This document shows positions 13,291 to 24,971 of a stretch of DNA of 64,000 bases, one piece after another. The notes beneath the pieces are model-generated. The model saw only the letters and a program-made list of their open reading frames with translations, was not told the DNA's origin and searched no databases. Origin of the DNA: Larus michahellis. Its lineage: Eukaryota > Chordata > Aves > Charadriiformes > Laridae. Made by a program: the position numbers and the translations under genes. Positions within the stretch are counted from its first letter, which is position 1, and each line of letters opens with the position of its first letter. Where the stretch lies: positions 3,065,001 through 3,129,000 of the forward strand of contig NC_133911.1 in the NCBI RefSeq assembly GCF_964199755.1, read 5' to 3'.

Positions 13291-13399
13291 CTCCCGCCCG
13301 CCCCGCGGGCCCCGAGGATGCGGCAGCCGCCGGGCACCGCGGGGCTGTAGCCGCCCGCCGCCCCGGACCCCATGGGATGTGCCCGCCGTCGCCTGGGTG
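13110..13399 (+). other. NBL1: NBL1 exon 1 (5'UTR; 5' end uncertain)
   Basis: The 3' boundary is supported by a strong donor, GGGTG|GTGAGT, at 13399/13400; the 5' end is a guess inside the CpG island. Near its end are two overlapping ATGs, at 13372 and 13377. If the exon is spliced to the acceptor at 23355/23356, the ATG at 13377 is in frame with NBL1 and would add 16 residues ([16 protein letters not shown]) before the conserved start. The ATG at 13372 opens an 18-residue uORF that ends in the TGA overlapping that start. Confidence 0.6.
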
Positions 13400-16381
13400 G
13401 TGAGTACCCTTGGCTTTGTGTGTGTCGTCCCCCCTCCTCCTCGCCCCCGCCCTGCGGACCTGCTGCTTTTTTTCCCCGCCGCTGATCAGCACCAGATTTT
13501 CCGCCTCTTTTCCTTTCCCTTCCATTCTCTCCCCCCCCACGCCCCGGGTGATTGATGGCCGGGAGGATGAGAATATTGCCACGGGCAGAAATCAGTTGCA
13601 GATGAGGCGGACTTCTGGGGATCTGCTGTGCAATCGTTAAACTATTTCCACCGCCGCTTTAGCTCAAATAAAATAAAAGAATAGGATATGGGGAGCCGCG
13701 CTCTATCGGTTGCACATCTGTGGTACAGAGAGTCCTTCCCATCTATTTTGGGTTTCGAACAAAAGTGCAGAGGAAAGAATGGGAATGTTCAGTGTATCAA
13801 TTAATTGCAAAGCCAGAGGACGTGTAGTAGTTCGGGTATCAGAAATTTTCCTGATGGCAAGGTAGTAAACTTTTGTTACTTGAAAAGTTTGCACTGGGGA
13901 TGAATTTACATCCTTGTATCCTTGCAAATAGGTTTTGTGCTTACTGGAATATTACGAAGGCTTATATCCGATATATCTCTACCTGTTTCTTGAGTCGTAA
14001 CATAGTATTGCAGTTTGGCTAAGTATTTGCGACAATTCTTATTTGTTATATACAATAATCTCTGTGTTTTATGCACAGTGGGACTTTCTCTTTTTCTCTA
14101 AGAGATGTTCCAGGGACACAACATGCTTTAGCCCATTTTCAGGCTGCATTAAAGTTGATCCGGACAATCCCTTATTGCCTGCTAACATTTCTGCTAACAT
14201 TTCTCTTACGAGGGCACTCTTACGAGAAACTTACGCTCTGCTCTGCAATTTAACTTTTATGTATAGGATTAATCCCATCAAATTCAAAATTCAGCCTGTG
14301 CGAAGTGTTTGTGGAGCTGGAGAACTATAGCTTTGCCATGCGGGACTTTTTGGGAAAAATCTGCGCCCTATTGAAAGGAGTGGGAAAGATCCTAGTGATA
14401 CGGCGAGGCTCAGATTTTCCCTTGTATTTTTAGCCTAAGAACTTAATGTCCTCTTTGCAGTGTCCAACCAGCCAAAAATCAGCTGTATACAATGGGCACT
14501 TTTGCTTTTCGGAGGCAGTCTCCCATCTCAAAAGAGGCAGCTCGCCTCAAATTTGCAAACCGCAGGATGGGAAATGGAATTTGCCTTCAGTATAAAAATC
14601 CCAAGTGTTTGCAAACAGCCCTGAGAAGAATCCGGGCTCTTGGCTTGACCTCTCCGCGCTGAATTCCAGCTTCGGGAGTTTGCGGTCTTGCAAAAAGGGC
14701 GAACGAGCAAAGTCTTCCCCAGTGCCCACTCGTCTTTCCGGAGTGAGGAAAACACTCAAGCTGGAGGGAATTTTGGGTGCCCAGGAAGTGCAGGATTGAG
14801 CCCCGAGCCAAACTGCTTTTAAAGTAGCCATGAAGACCTGCCCGTATCAGAGTAACTTTGCTTGCGGCGTGTGTTGGCATTGCCGAGGTGGCGTTAAGCT
14901 GGTGTAGTTGTGGGAAACCTGCCCGAGAAGCAAACTCCCGGGCAGTTATTCCTCCCCGAGCTCTGTGCTCTTCCCGTTAAAACGTTAGCGATATCTCTGC
15001 TGGCTCCTGTATCAGAGCTGCAGCGACCGTGGGGCAGCAGAGATGGGGACTTGCTCCATCCTAGGGCTTTGCTCCTTTTTTTTTTTTTGGAAGTCTGCTG
15101 GAAAAAAAAACACCTCCTCTGTAGTCGCCCGGGCTCGGAGATCCCCTCTGATAAAGACAGGACCGGAGTGCGGCGGGTCCAGCACGGCTGAGAGCAGAGA
15201 AACTTCTCAGGCGCTCAAATCAGACTCTTAAAAACCTGAATGGCTGATAAAATTGTGCTTTTGGGGGAGGACCGGAGTGGGAATGAGGGGTGGCCTATCC
15301 TCCGCGCCTCCCGTTAGCACTGGCGGGAGCCGCGCTTGCCGTTTCCCAGACCTTTGTTGCTTGCACAGCGCTGTTTAGGGAGGGAGAGACACGGGGCGGT
15401 GGGGGCTGGGGCTTTCCTGGGCGTAAATTAGCTCCGATGGTGGGAACGGAGCAACCCAACACTCTTGTCTACCAGTTGTGGAGCCGGGCTGGACCGCTAC
15501 ATCCATTCCAGCCAAGATTCCAGTCCTTTGGAGTTGAGCTTTGGAAATGGTGTCAGGATCAGGCCCTTGCTTCGGTCGCTCTCTCAGATATGGCTTACGC
15601 CTCCTTCTTCTCTGATAGCAGAGCTCAGATGACTTGTCCAGAGAGGGGAAAAGACCAGCATTCGGCTCACGCTTTGATTTCGTTGTGGTTGCTGGGCCCG
15701 ATCCTGCAGTTTTAGGAGGGACCGTCTAAATGTCAAGTGTGAGGTCAGCCCCCAGCATGTCTGGTAGCAATTGAAAATACCAACCGGGCTGCGAGCTGTT
15801 ACGTTACCCCCAAAAGCCTCTGGCCCCGCCGTGCCACATGTTTTTATGCTTCGGGATTGGAGATATTGCAGGCAGTGCCGTGGGTAAGTAACACAGATGT
15901 TGGGTTTTATGTTGTCAAAACTGAGAAGGCTGGTGCAGTGTAAAGCGGAGATTAAAAGAGGGCAAAAGGGTGCTCAAAAGGACTGGATTTCTGCTGTTGT
16001 GGCCAGGAAATGGCCTGAATGGGTGTAAAGGGAGAAGGGAAATGGCAGGAAGGATCCTGAAAGATCCACAGCTTCAGCCGCAAACCCCTTTCTCTTTCCC
16101 CTCTTTCCACCTCTTGCTCCAGCAGCTGGGAACCTGATCCTGCAGGCGCAACCCCGCCGCGTAGGGCACGGCTTGATTTTTTTCCTGCAAGTTTGGTAAT
16201 GAATGACCGAGCGAGCCGAAAGCCAGCGTGGTTGGCATTTGAGACAACTCCCATCTCCGCCTGCAGAATGGCCTTACACCGCGTGTGTGCTCAATTAAAA
16301 AAATAATAATCGCGGTGGCCACTCCGTACTAGAACTGGTTTTATCTGGTTCCAGTTATGCTTGTTTTGAGTAAGGCGAGCG

Positions 16382-16480
16382 GTGCCAGATTCTGATCTCA
16401 TTTGCACCAGCGGAGTCATTCGGAGGAGCCGGTCCCAGTTTACCTCACTCTAAGTGAAAGCAGAACTGGTCCTGCTGGGA
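16382..16480. mobile_element. Palindromic amniote repeat relic
   Basis: It starts 'gccagattctgatctcattt' and ends 'taagtgaaagcagaactggt', so the ends are approximately reverse complements, with remnants of 'gcaccagcggagtcatt' inside. This layout is that of a widespread old amniote inverted-repeat element whose ends read 'ccagattctgatct'. I cannot give a family name with confidence. Confidence 0.4.
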
Positions 16481-19400
16481 GAAGCGCTCCCCCGGGGAAA
16501 TCGCTGCTGCCTGCCTGCAAATCAAACACGGGTAAAAGTCAACGGCGCTTGGGACCCTTCCCAGAGGCAGTGCGGATTTTACCACCGGGCCCGTGAAAGC
16601 TGTTTTCACCGAAAAAGGAGGGGAGAGGCTGAAACGGCGTGACTGTGCGCTGCGGGGCGAGCCAGGTGCTTCGGGGAGATGCCGACAGCGGGCGACAGTG
16701 GTCAGGCTCCCCATTAGTGATGCTGTGGAGGAGGAAAAGCCAGAGCCCCTTTCCACGCTGGGTGGGAAATCGCTGCTTGTAGGGGTCAGAGAGGGCGATA
16801 GAGAGGGCAGCCTGGCCGGAGGGCAGCGTGCGCTGTTGCTGCGTGGGATTTTCAAAGGGGTTTCGGATCCACGGTCCAGGTTTGGTCATGGATGGTCCTC
16901 CTGCGCAGCCAAAGCTGCAGCCCATACCCTCGGCCCCAGCCGGGCTGGGTGGCTGCTCTGCGGAGGGAGCGTGTGGGAAACACCAGCTCCAGGGGAAAGG
17001 CGGGAGGGAGTCGAGCCTTGTTCAGGTCCAGACACGCGAGCAAGGCCTCTGGCTGAAACGCTGCTAACAGCTGTGTTTGAAAGTGCCTATTTTTCATATT
17101 ATCTGCAACGCGCTGGGATACGACCTACCGCTGGGGACTGTTCTAGCCAAAGCATGTTGCAGACTAGTCCGTCCTTGCGCAGGGTCTCAGACAGAGCCTT
17201 GCACGCTCTCCCTTGCCCCAGTTCGCCCAGGTACCCCAGCCCAGCTGCTCCCCAAAACTGCCGGCTGCTGGAGGCTGGTACCAGGCTTGTTTTCCAGGTC
17301 CCCAGCACAGGGAATCCTTGCTCCCATCCCATTGCCCCGCTGCTCTCGGAGGCTGTAACGCCCCCCATTTTGAGCAGGTGCTTGAAAAAAAGAGGGAGTG
17401 GAGGGTGGTGTGGGACCAGGATATATTCCTGTGCTTTAGGTTGATCCATTTTCCTGGCTGTGATTGTTCTTAAAGCTGAAGAAATCGAGCAATTGAAATA
17501 AATTACCAGAAACTGTTTATATTACTCTTGCCTCCTCCACAGGGCATTAGTGTGTCCCTTTTCCAGCAGAGCTCCTTTAGGACCCCATTCGAAGCCTATC
17601 TAAGTCCACAGGTAGCTTTCCAATGACTTTTGTAGGTAAAGGAGCTTGGATTTTTTTTTTTCCAGCTGCATAAAACAAGTTTCTGGAGTGCTCAGTGCAT
17701 GGTCGAGAAGCCAGATTTAAACTCCCAGTGTACCGAAGTCTTTTGAAATCCTGGCCAAAGTGGGGAGGGGAGAGGGCTTTAAAAATTCTGCGCTGCTTTT
17801 CTCTGTTCCTGCTTTATTTCTGTGAATCGCCCAACCATGCTTGAGTGGAAATTAATACGTTACGGAAAGGGAAGCTCTAACATGTCCTGCTTTTGAAAGG
17901 AGCAGAGACAGCCAGATCCGCGGTGAGCAATGTCATGGCTTTTGCTCCATCATCGAAAAGTTTTTCGGATTGATTTTTGCACATGTTAAATATCAAAGGT
18001 CTTCCTATGGTAGTTTCCTTTTTGTTTTTGTTTTTGTAATTTCTTCCCAGATTTTGCAGCTCAGCAGAGGCAGCCTGAAGCTCTCGGCTCAGAAGAGACC
18101 TCTGTGCTCAGTTAGGCACTCATCTGTCTTGCTGTCCGGAAGAGTTACCTCTAAACATTTTCAGTGCATAGTTCTCTTCCCTCTCCTCTCACGAATTCAT
18201 CGATCAAATTAATTTGGGCTACTGCAGGCCCAACAGTAGAGTCTGCTAAAGAATGTCGCACTTTGTATTTTTTGCAACCAAAGTGAAAAATATGTAGCTA
18301 AATGCAAATTAAAAAAAAGAGGGAAGTGTTGGGTAGGAGAAAGTATTGAATAAAGTTAAGTTGTTGTGATATTTTTTTTCAGTACACAGCAGCCTTTCAG
18401 GTTTCCCCAGTTTAGATTTAAACTCTTCCTACTGATGTTGGCCTGTAATACTTTTAGTTCCATGTAAGCAAGTATTATTTGAGTTGAGATTCCGTAGAGG
18501 CAATTCCCTGTAGCGTTCAGAAATTACTGTTTAGACAAAATCCTGTGTCTAAGGAGACCCATGCTCTGGATCTTTCTGGGACTGGTATACGTTTCTTTCC
18601 AGTTGCCACCAAATCAAACACTTACCGTGGCTTTTATTCCTTATAGATGTCTAAATAATTGGCTTCCTTTTAGTGTTTACAGCTACCTGCAAGAGAGATG
18701 GCTCCTGGCCACCTCCACGCACAGGACTGATCCCACCCAAGTCCCTGGAGACCTTTCTCTTCCCCCCTTGCCCAGCAGCACGGGGTCCTCGTGTGATCCC
18801 CCACCGCACAGCGATGTCCCGGCCTGGCTCCCGCCTGCCCTGCAGCCTGGCGTTTCCCCCAAACGCCGTCCCGTCGAGGAACGCACGCCGCATCGTGTGG
18901 GGCAAGGGCTGTTGGCAGCCATCCCTCCCCTCCTGCCCCAGGCAGCCTCTTCCCTCGAAGGAATTCTGGCGCTCCAAAGACCTCCCCGTGCTTTTCCCAC
19001 TCCCGTCAGCTCGCTCGGCGTACGGCCCTCCCCTGTCTCTGGTCTTACAAGCAGGGAAACTGAGGCACGGAGCAGTGCACGTCTTTGGGGCTTCCATTTC
19101 TCCTGGCAGTGCCGTGCAGCAGCTTTTCTCAGCAAAATGGCCCAAATAACTAGTTGAAGGCAAAGGCAGGACTGCTGTGATTCATGTCGCAGCACGAAGG
19201 TGGCGGAGGTCCCAGCTCTGATCCAGACCAGGAGCTGAAACCTTCGCCTTGTCCGTCTCGCTGAGATCTCACGCATCTCACGCAAAGACTTGAATCACTG
19301 ATTCAGGCACTGAGGTAAGGCCGTTTCCCGGCTTCCTACCTCATTTTCCTTAGCTACGGCGTGGAGCCGACACTATTTCTGTGCTGTATTTGCAGGCTTC

Positions 19401-21523
19401 GAGCAATGTTTGTAAAACTCAGGGGTTTCTTGTCTCTCAGAACCTGGGACGCTGCGTGTGTGGCCATGAGCACAATATACCTGTGTCTGTGGTTTTATGT
19501 GTTTGGCAAAATTGCAAGATCTTGGATAAGAAAAATACCTATAAACTACTCATGAAATGTTCCCCTTGTCCACCTGCAGGCTTGTCTTGTATTATGGTGT
19601 AAACTTCCCACTGGAAAAAGAGGGTAAAACTGATTAGATCTTTTTTTTTATTTTCCTCCAGAAGTGTTTGGTTTCCAAATGGCCGGGAACAGCTGTGGGC
19701 TGGATGGTGGGAACGTGGCCTCCGAGGTAATTCCCGTGATTGTCCTCCAGCCGATGTAACCATGTAGATTTTCCCAGCTGCTTCCAGGCGTTGGCGGGGA
19801 CTGTCCTGTTTGCGGGACTCCTGAGAGTCCCTGGGACTGTCGGGATGGGAGGAAGGAGCTCTTCTGGGTGACGCGAACCATCTGAGCGTGCCGCCACCAG
19901 GCTCATGGGAGGCTCAGCCGTCGGCAGGGCTCCTGCCAGGCTCTCCGGGTCTCCAAGGGATGCCGAGCTGGTACAGCTGAGACCCATCAGCCTTGGACAT
20001 TTTGCCCCTCAGCTCCTCGGCCGTGGGGACAGGCTGGAAAAGGGCTCCGGGGCCGCTCACCACAAGGCTGCAGCTGTGCGTTGCGCTGAGAAGTTGTTTG
20101 TCTCCGGAGTCTGGGATGTGCCAGGCTCAAGGGCTGAGTCATTTGATTTCTCAAATGCGTGCTGAAGGGGTGGCGGAGGAAGCTGCCATGCCGTTCCCTG
20201 CAGAGGGAGAGGGGGGAGACCCTCACGGGCTGATGGGTCTGCCGGAACTGAGCTGAACTTTCTGCTTGAAAAGCTTTGACTAGCAGGGAAAAAAAAATGT
20301 GCCCCGGTGCGAAGAAGAGAAAGAAGCCCCTGTGTGCGGGGAAGTGCTTGCTCCCGCCGGCAGCCCAGGGCCGGGGTCAGCGCCGGGGAGCACACACTTG
20401 TTTCTTTAGGGGCTGCAACGTGTAATTTAGCTTGTCACGGAGGAATGTGCTCAATGCCTTTATTTAATCGGGAGTTTGCAAACCTGCTCGGGTGCCTTGT
20501 CTTCCTTTTTCCCTTCCCTTCCCAGCCGGGGCGGGGGGGGAGAAGGAACACGGTGCTTTTGTCTCCGACCCTGTGGCTGCTGTCAGATGAATGGTTTTAG
20601 TGGCAGCTCTGTTCGCATGACTGGTTTGAGCTACGCCAGCGAACACGCCGCGGTTGGGAGCAGGCTGTTTCCAGCCCCAGCTCCCTCCCAAACTCAGCTG
20701 CATCAGATATTTTCCTAGGCACTGGCATAAACCTTGTTACTTACTAGAAATGTGGCCCTGCGGGTTCCAGGGCGTTCTTGGGAGAAGGAAAACACCGTGT
20801 GGATGTGGCCTGTTGGAGGCTTCAAATGAGTAAGGGTTGGCAGTGCTCAGCACCGGAGTGTCTTGAAGATTGCTCCAGGTCTGTAGATAATACCCGGTTC
20901 CTCCTACTCGCCGACTGTCCCCCTGCAAACCAGCCCGGCGGCCGTGCTGCTGGGGGCCCCGGTTAAAGACATCCCTGGTCAGGAAAGGAGAGGGCTTAAA
21001 CATATGTTTAAGTGCTTTCCTGAATCCAGGCCAGGTCCTGCGCTTTAGCAGAGCACAACCTCACTCATCTTCCTCTCCGTATCGGAGCGAGACAGGAGCC
21101 CAGATGCTCGGAGATGATCCTTCGTGCCTCTGGCAACGGGTCTGCTCTGACCGGTGCTGCAGAAACACCTCTCTGTTCAACACCTCCCTCCAGGGAAAAA
21201 ACAAAAGGTCCCAGGGAAGCTGGGCTGTCAGCGCAGATAGAAATGTTTGCCTCTGGGTAGAGATGCAGAGAAACCTGGAAAAAAAACAGCCACCACCTTT
21301 CTTTGGAAAGAAGGAAATTGCTCTCTAGTCGGGCATGTGGAAGTGAACTTGTGTGCTGACTCCAGAGGAATTTCGGCTGTTCCCCGGGGGGTTGTGATTG
21401 CTGTTTGGGTCACATCCCAGCTCTGATCTCGGCCTTGCCTTTGGGAGCGGGATTCCTCAGCACAGAGCCGCTGGCATTTGAGGAATGAGGGATGCTCGTT
21501 TCAGAAAACCAAGCAAACTGAGA

Positions 21524-21557
21524 GTGTGTGTGTTTGCGTGTGTGTGCGCGCGCGCGC
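21524..21557. repeat. Alternating (GT)n-(CG)n tract
   Basis: A nearly pure purine-pyrimidine alternation runs from GT repeats into five CG dinucleotides ('gcgcgcgcgcgc'). It is the sort of sequence that readily adopts Z-DNA. It lies in NBL1 intron 1 and is likely to be polymorphic. Confidence 0.8.
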
Positions 21558-23355
21558 AGCTTAGCCATGTTCTTCTTAGCAGAAATTGCAGAATTCCCCC
21601 ATTGACATGGAAAAAAAATATTCAGGGAGCAGAAGTAAGCCCTGAGAGTTGTCCTGAGGACAAATGTATTTAACCACACCGCTCTCAATAACGACAGTGC
21701 AAGTTCTGGGGCTAAAACCCTTTGCTTATCCCAGAGCAAGACGTGCAAACCCTGCTTTGTGCAGATATTCTCACCAGGGACCCATGGGATTCACGTGAAC
21801 AGGTGCTGGGAGGATGAGGAAGCCAGGGCTATAAAGGTGTTGGTGTGGCAATAAAGGTGTTGCTGCGTTATACCATCGTGGTTCCTGTATCACCAGGAAA
21901 TAAGAAAATTTAGCAGAGACCCCACCTGATTCTCCCAGAGATCCCGGGGCCAGGGGATGAGGATGCCCTTTTCTGGCTGCCTTGGGCTGGAGGATGGGGA
22001 AACGTCTCGCTCTCGTCTCGTCTTCATTCAGATCCAGGAGGCTGGGCGTAGTGGAGAGGCAACAGAGCAAAACCCTCTGCCCCGTCATGACCTGAAAATA
22101 GCTGAGCTGGAGCTGTGAGAGGTGCTCAGTGGATCACCTCAATCGTTTAGATAAACGTGGTGGTCCTCCAGCCGGGGATGTGGTGGTGAAGGCTGCGCAG
22201 ATAGACTGAGCCACCCGAGGAACGCCCGGCTGGGAGTCCCCAGCGCAGAGCTGCCTCTGACACCGGCGTCTGATAAACAAGGCATTCTTCCTCTCCTTTC
22301 CCGGCAAGCGTTCGAGGGCTGGGCCCAGGAGCCATGGGAATCAACAGGAGTCTTTCCAGTGTGGGCTTTGGATCTTCGTCTGGATAAATAAATAGAAGGA
22401 AATAACAAATAACATGGGTCTAACAAATATTTTAGAAAGTATAAATGTCTGCCTTTCCCCATGACTCCATCCAAACCCCACGAAGGAAAAAATTTCCCTG
22501 TTTCTGTGATGCTTTTCCATCTGCCTTTCCCCAGTGATTGGGAGTGTTAGCGCCGGCACCTTGGCTGGCCTGCAAGGAAACCCTGCGTGGGATTTCTCTG
22601 GGGGTGGGAAATAACCTTCTCGGCCGACCACCTTCGCGAGCGAGGTTCATGCTTGGTGTTAAAAGGACCCCCCTTGTGTGCAGACTGAATTCCCGTCCTC
22701 GGAGTTAACCGTTCGCTGAATTTGGGTGGCTCTATAAAAATAAAGGCTGTATTGCTCCTTCCTGCGGGCTTCTAAGCCTCTGGACTGAGTTTTCCATGTC
22801 TCCCTGCTTGCTGCTGCCTTGCAGCGACACCTGCTGCGCAATTTTAGGAGGAGAGTGGTTTTCCTTCCCGCGAAAGCGGTCCCTTTTCTCCGGGAAGGCT
22901 TGCACCAAAGCCAGCTTTGGCTTTAAAGGTGGGAGAAAAGGAAGCGGGGAAGCGTGCTCCTTCCTCAAACACAAACATTTCTGCGGTCCGCAACTTCTCC
23001 AACCTGGCTCGGCCCGTGGCGGTGATGCTTTTGTTTTGCAAACTTCTCCCAGCCCGGCTTTGGGTGGGAAACGCTGAAAAAAGCCTGCTGTTGCTGCTGG
23101 CACAAAGCTCAGGAGAAGTAATGCAGGTGCCTGCCTGCCCCAGAGCTTGTTTCGGACAGGGAAGAGGCGGTGCAGCATCTCCCGCTCCCCGTGCCGTGTT
23201 TCAGGGAGCCTCCCTGGCCGTGGAGGGAGATGCGGGTACCCACGCTCTGGGAGGACAAACCAGCGCTCGTCGCAGCCGAGAACTGCCATGGCGCTGGAGA
23301 ACAGCTTCCCTGGTTTGTTTTTTTTTCCTCCTAACGCTTTGCTCTCTGTCTCCAG

Positions 23356-23550
23356 TTGTAGGGTTTTGGCAGAGCTGGCCATGATGTTATGGTTTGTGGT
23401 TGGTGCCCTCTTCCCAGCGCTGCTCCTGGCCGCGCCGCCCCCCATAAACAAGCTCGCCCTCTTCCCGGACAAGAGCGCTTGGTGCGAGGCGAAGAACATC
23501 ACCCAGATCGTGGGGCACAGCGGCTGCGAGTCCAAGTCCATCCAGAACAG
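23356..23550 (+). CDS. NBL1: NBL1 exon 2 (first coding exon)
   Basis: The acceptor 'ctgtctccag' ends at 23355, 25 nt of leader follow, and coding begins at 23381. The exon encodes the signal peptide and the first part of the cystine knot (residues 1-56 and two bases of Arg57). The donor is AACAG|GTACGG, phase 2. The TGA at 23382-23384 that overlaps the start ends the frame open from the ATG at 13372. Confidence 0.9.
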
Positions 23551-24971
23551 GTACGGATCCACCCTCGGTGCAGAGATTTCCATTTACAGATGGCACCAGA
23601 GTGGCTTTGGGGACTGTCACTTGCACAAGAAGCCAGGCACAATGTCCTGCCTCTGCCCGGCTGCCTTCTGTCTGTCTCAGTGGAAGGTCAAATCTCCTTT
23701 TGCTTTTCTTGGGAAGAGCAGGGAGCTCCCCCGAGCCCTCGTCCCTCCTGTTGTCTTTGCAGGGCCTGTCTGGGACAGTGTTTCAGCTACAGCGTCCCCA
23801 ACACCTTCCCTCAGTCCACAGAGTCCCTGGTTCACTGCGACTCCTGCATGCCAGCCCAGTCCATGTGGGAAATCGTGAGTATCCCTGCCGCCTCCACGCG
23901 TCTTCCTGCAGGGCCTCGCGCAGGGGCTCTCAGCTCTGCTCTGCCACCACTTTAGGGCGAGCCGTTCTCCTTCCCTGAGGTTTTCCCACTCGTGGTTTCC
24001 TTCCAGGGTGTCTCTCAGGTGACTGTAACCTGTCTTGAGATGCCTGGGTGGAAGGGGCTGCTGGAAGCAACGTGACTGCTGTCATGAATGATGCATTTAT
24101 CACTCTTTGCAGAAGCATCCCCCGTCAGTCCCTGCATTATTCATCCCTGTGCTCATCCCGCGTGCCTGTTTTCTCCATCACTCCCTTTGTCGCCTCCTCC
24201 CACTTGGGATAATTTGCCGTCTTCCATGTCCAGAAGTGCTTCCCACAGCCCATCTGCCTGTCACCCTCAGACCTCACAGTTTCATGCCACCATTGATCCA
24301 TAAACCCTGCCTCCGAGGCGAGCCTGGGCACCCAGGGGGCTGGATTCCGCTCGCTGCTTTGCTTTCAGCTCACACATTTGGGCAGATGGTTTAGTCCAAA
24401 CTATCTGAGATGCTCAGCAGCGTGTCTTGTGGGTGGCCTTTGGTGTTACCACCGATATTTCTGTGCCAGTAGTGCCTGGGAGCAGTGTCCCGCTTGAGTT
24501 GGTGCATATTCCCTGGGTCTCTGCAGCTTGTGACCTTGTGAGACATTCCCAGGGAGCTCTTGCCTTGCAGACTGACGGTGGAGGTTTGTCTGTGTGAGGA
24601 ACAATCCATCGCTTCGGGCTTAAAATACCCCAGCCCTGCAGGGAACGGGGCAGGTCAACGTGCAGCAGGCGTTGAGCCTGCGTGCTTCCTCACTGTGTCC
24701 TCGTCCCTCTACCCAGGTGACACTGGACTGTCCAGGCAACGACGAGATCCCCAGGGTTGACAAGCTGGTGGAGAAGATACTTCACTGTAGCTGCCAGGCT
24801 TGCGGGAAGGAGCCGAGCCACGAGGGAGCCCTGTTCAACGTCTATCTGAACGCCGAGGAGAACATGCCCGCTGAAGGTCCCAGCCCCCATCACTATGCCC
24901 ACCACCAACAGGAGGTGGAAGAACCTCCCGCCTCCAGCCACCACCATCACGAGGAGGAGGGCGACGAGTGA
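23381..24971 (+). CDS. NBL1: NBL1 (DAN), secreted BMP antagonist, 3 coding exons
   Basis: The coding sequence is the join of 23381-23550, 23763-23874 and 24717-24971 (537 nt, 178 aa; human is about 181 aa). The product is a secreted cystine-knot protein of the DAN/Cerberus/gremlin family that binds and restrains BMP ligands outside the cell. Visible features: a hydrophobic signal peptide (about residues 1-17), an N-glycosylation sequon at N39-I-T, and cysteines at 35, 49, 59, 63, 82, 85, 99, 118, 120 and 123 as in the DAN domain, including the [16 protein letters not shown] and [14 protein letters not shown] blocks. The C-terminal tail is rich in His and Glu. The start is the first Met homologous to the mammalian protein; a second ATG follows immediately. 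All introns are GT-AG and keep frame. Confidence 0.96.
23763..23874 (+). CDS. NBL1: NBL1 exon 3
   Basis: It is 112 nt, with acceptor 'ttgtctttgcag' and donor GAAATC|GTGAGT. It completes Arg57 and encodes [18 protein letters not shown] through SMWEI, the first two finger strands of the DAN domain. The sequence is almost identical to the mammalian protein as I know it. Confidence 0.93.
24717..24971 (+). CDS. NBL1: NBL1 exon 4 (last coding exon)
   Basis: The acceptor 'cctctacccag' is followed by [20 protein letters not shown], then the last knot cysteines ([15 protein letters not shown]). The remaining tail of about 45 residues is acidic and histidine-rich ([20 protein letters not shown]) and ends at TGA 24969-24971. 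The tail differs from the Pro/His repeat tail of mammals in order but keeps the composition. Confidence 0.93.
   Translation: MTLDCPGNDEIPRVDKLVEKILHCSCQACGKEPSHEGALFNVYLNAEENMPAEGPSPHHYAHHQQEVEEPPASSHHHHEEEGDE

Larger units (their letters stand above)
12780..13440 (+). promoter_or_regulatory. NBL1: CpG-island promoter of NBL1
   Basis: CpG density rises sharply from about 12780 and falls after about 13440, with GC boxes such as the 'ggggcggg' near 12996. A consensus splice donor (GGGTG|GTGAGT) follows at 13399/13400, as expected for a first exon ending inside the island. The centre holds a pyrimidine tract (13009-13087) and purine tracts (13155-13176, 13196-13247) of inverse composition. No TATA box is evident and the transcription start cannot be fixed from sequence alone. 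The assignment to NBL1 follows from strand, position and the conserved gene model with a non-coding first exon. Confidence 0.75.
13400..23355 (+). other. NBL1: NBL1 intron 1
   Basis: This is a ten-kilobase intron between the CpG-island exon and the first coding exon, bounded by a GTGAGT donor and a 'ctctgtctccag' acceptor. It contains GC-rich stretches with long chance ORFs (16593-17444, 18561-19157), a palindromic repeat relic at 16382-16480, a 12-bp exact tandem duplication at 14179-14202, a short MIR-like match near 19045-19085, and an alternating GT/CG tract at 21524-21557. I see no further exon with family resemblance. Alternative first exons are possible but not demonstrable. Confidence 0.6.

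Noticed and set aside
12780-13582. ORFs up to 247 codons over the CpG island
   Set aside because: Low-complexity Pro/Ser/Arg/Gly peptides from GGGA and CCCT repeats, present on both strands.
22732-23583. 283-codon minus-strand ORF overlapping NBL1 exon 2
   Set aside because: Antisense shadow of the NBL1 exon plus GC-rich intron; no recognisable domain.
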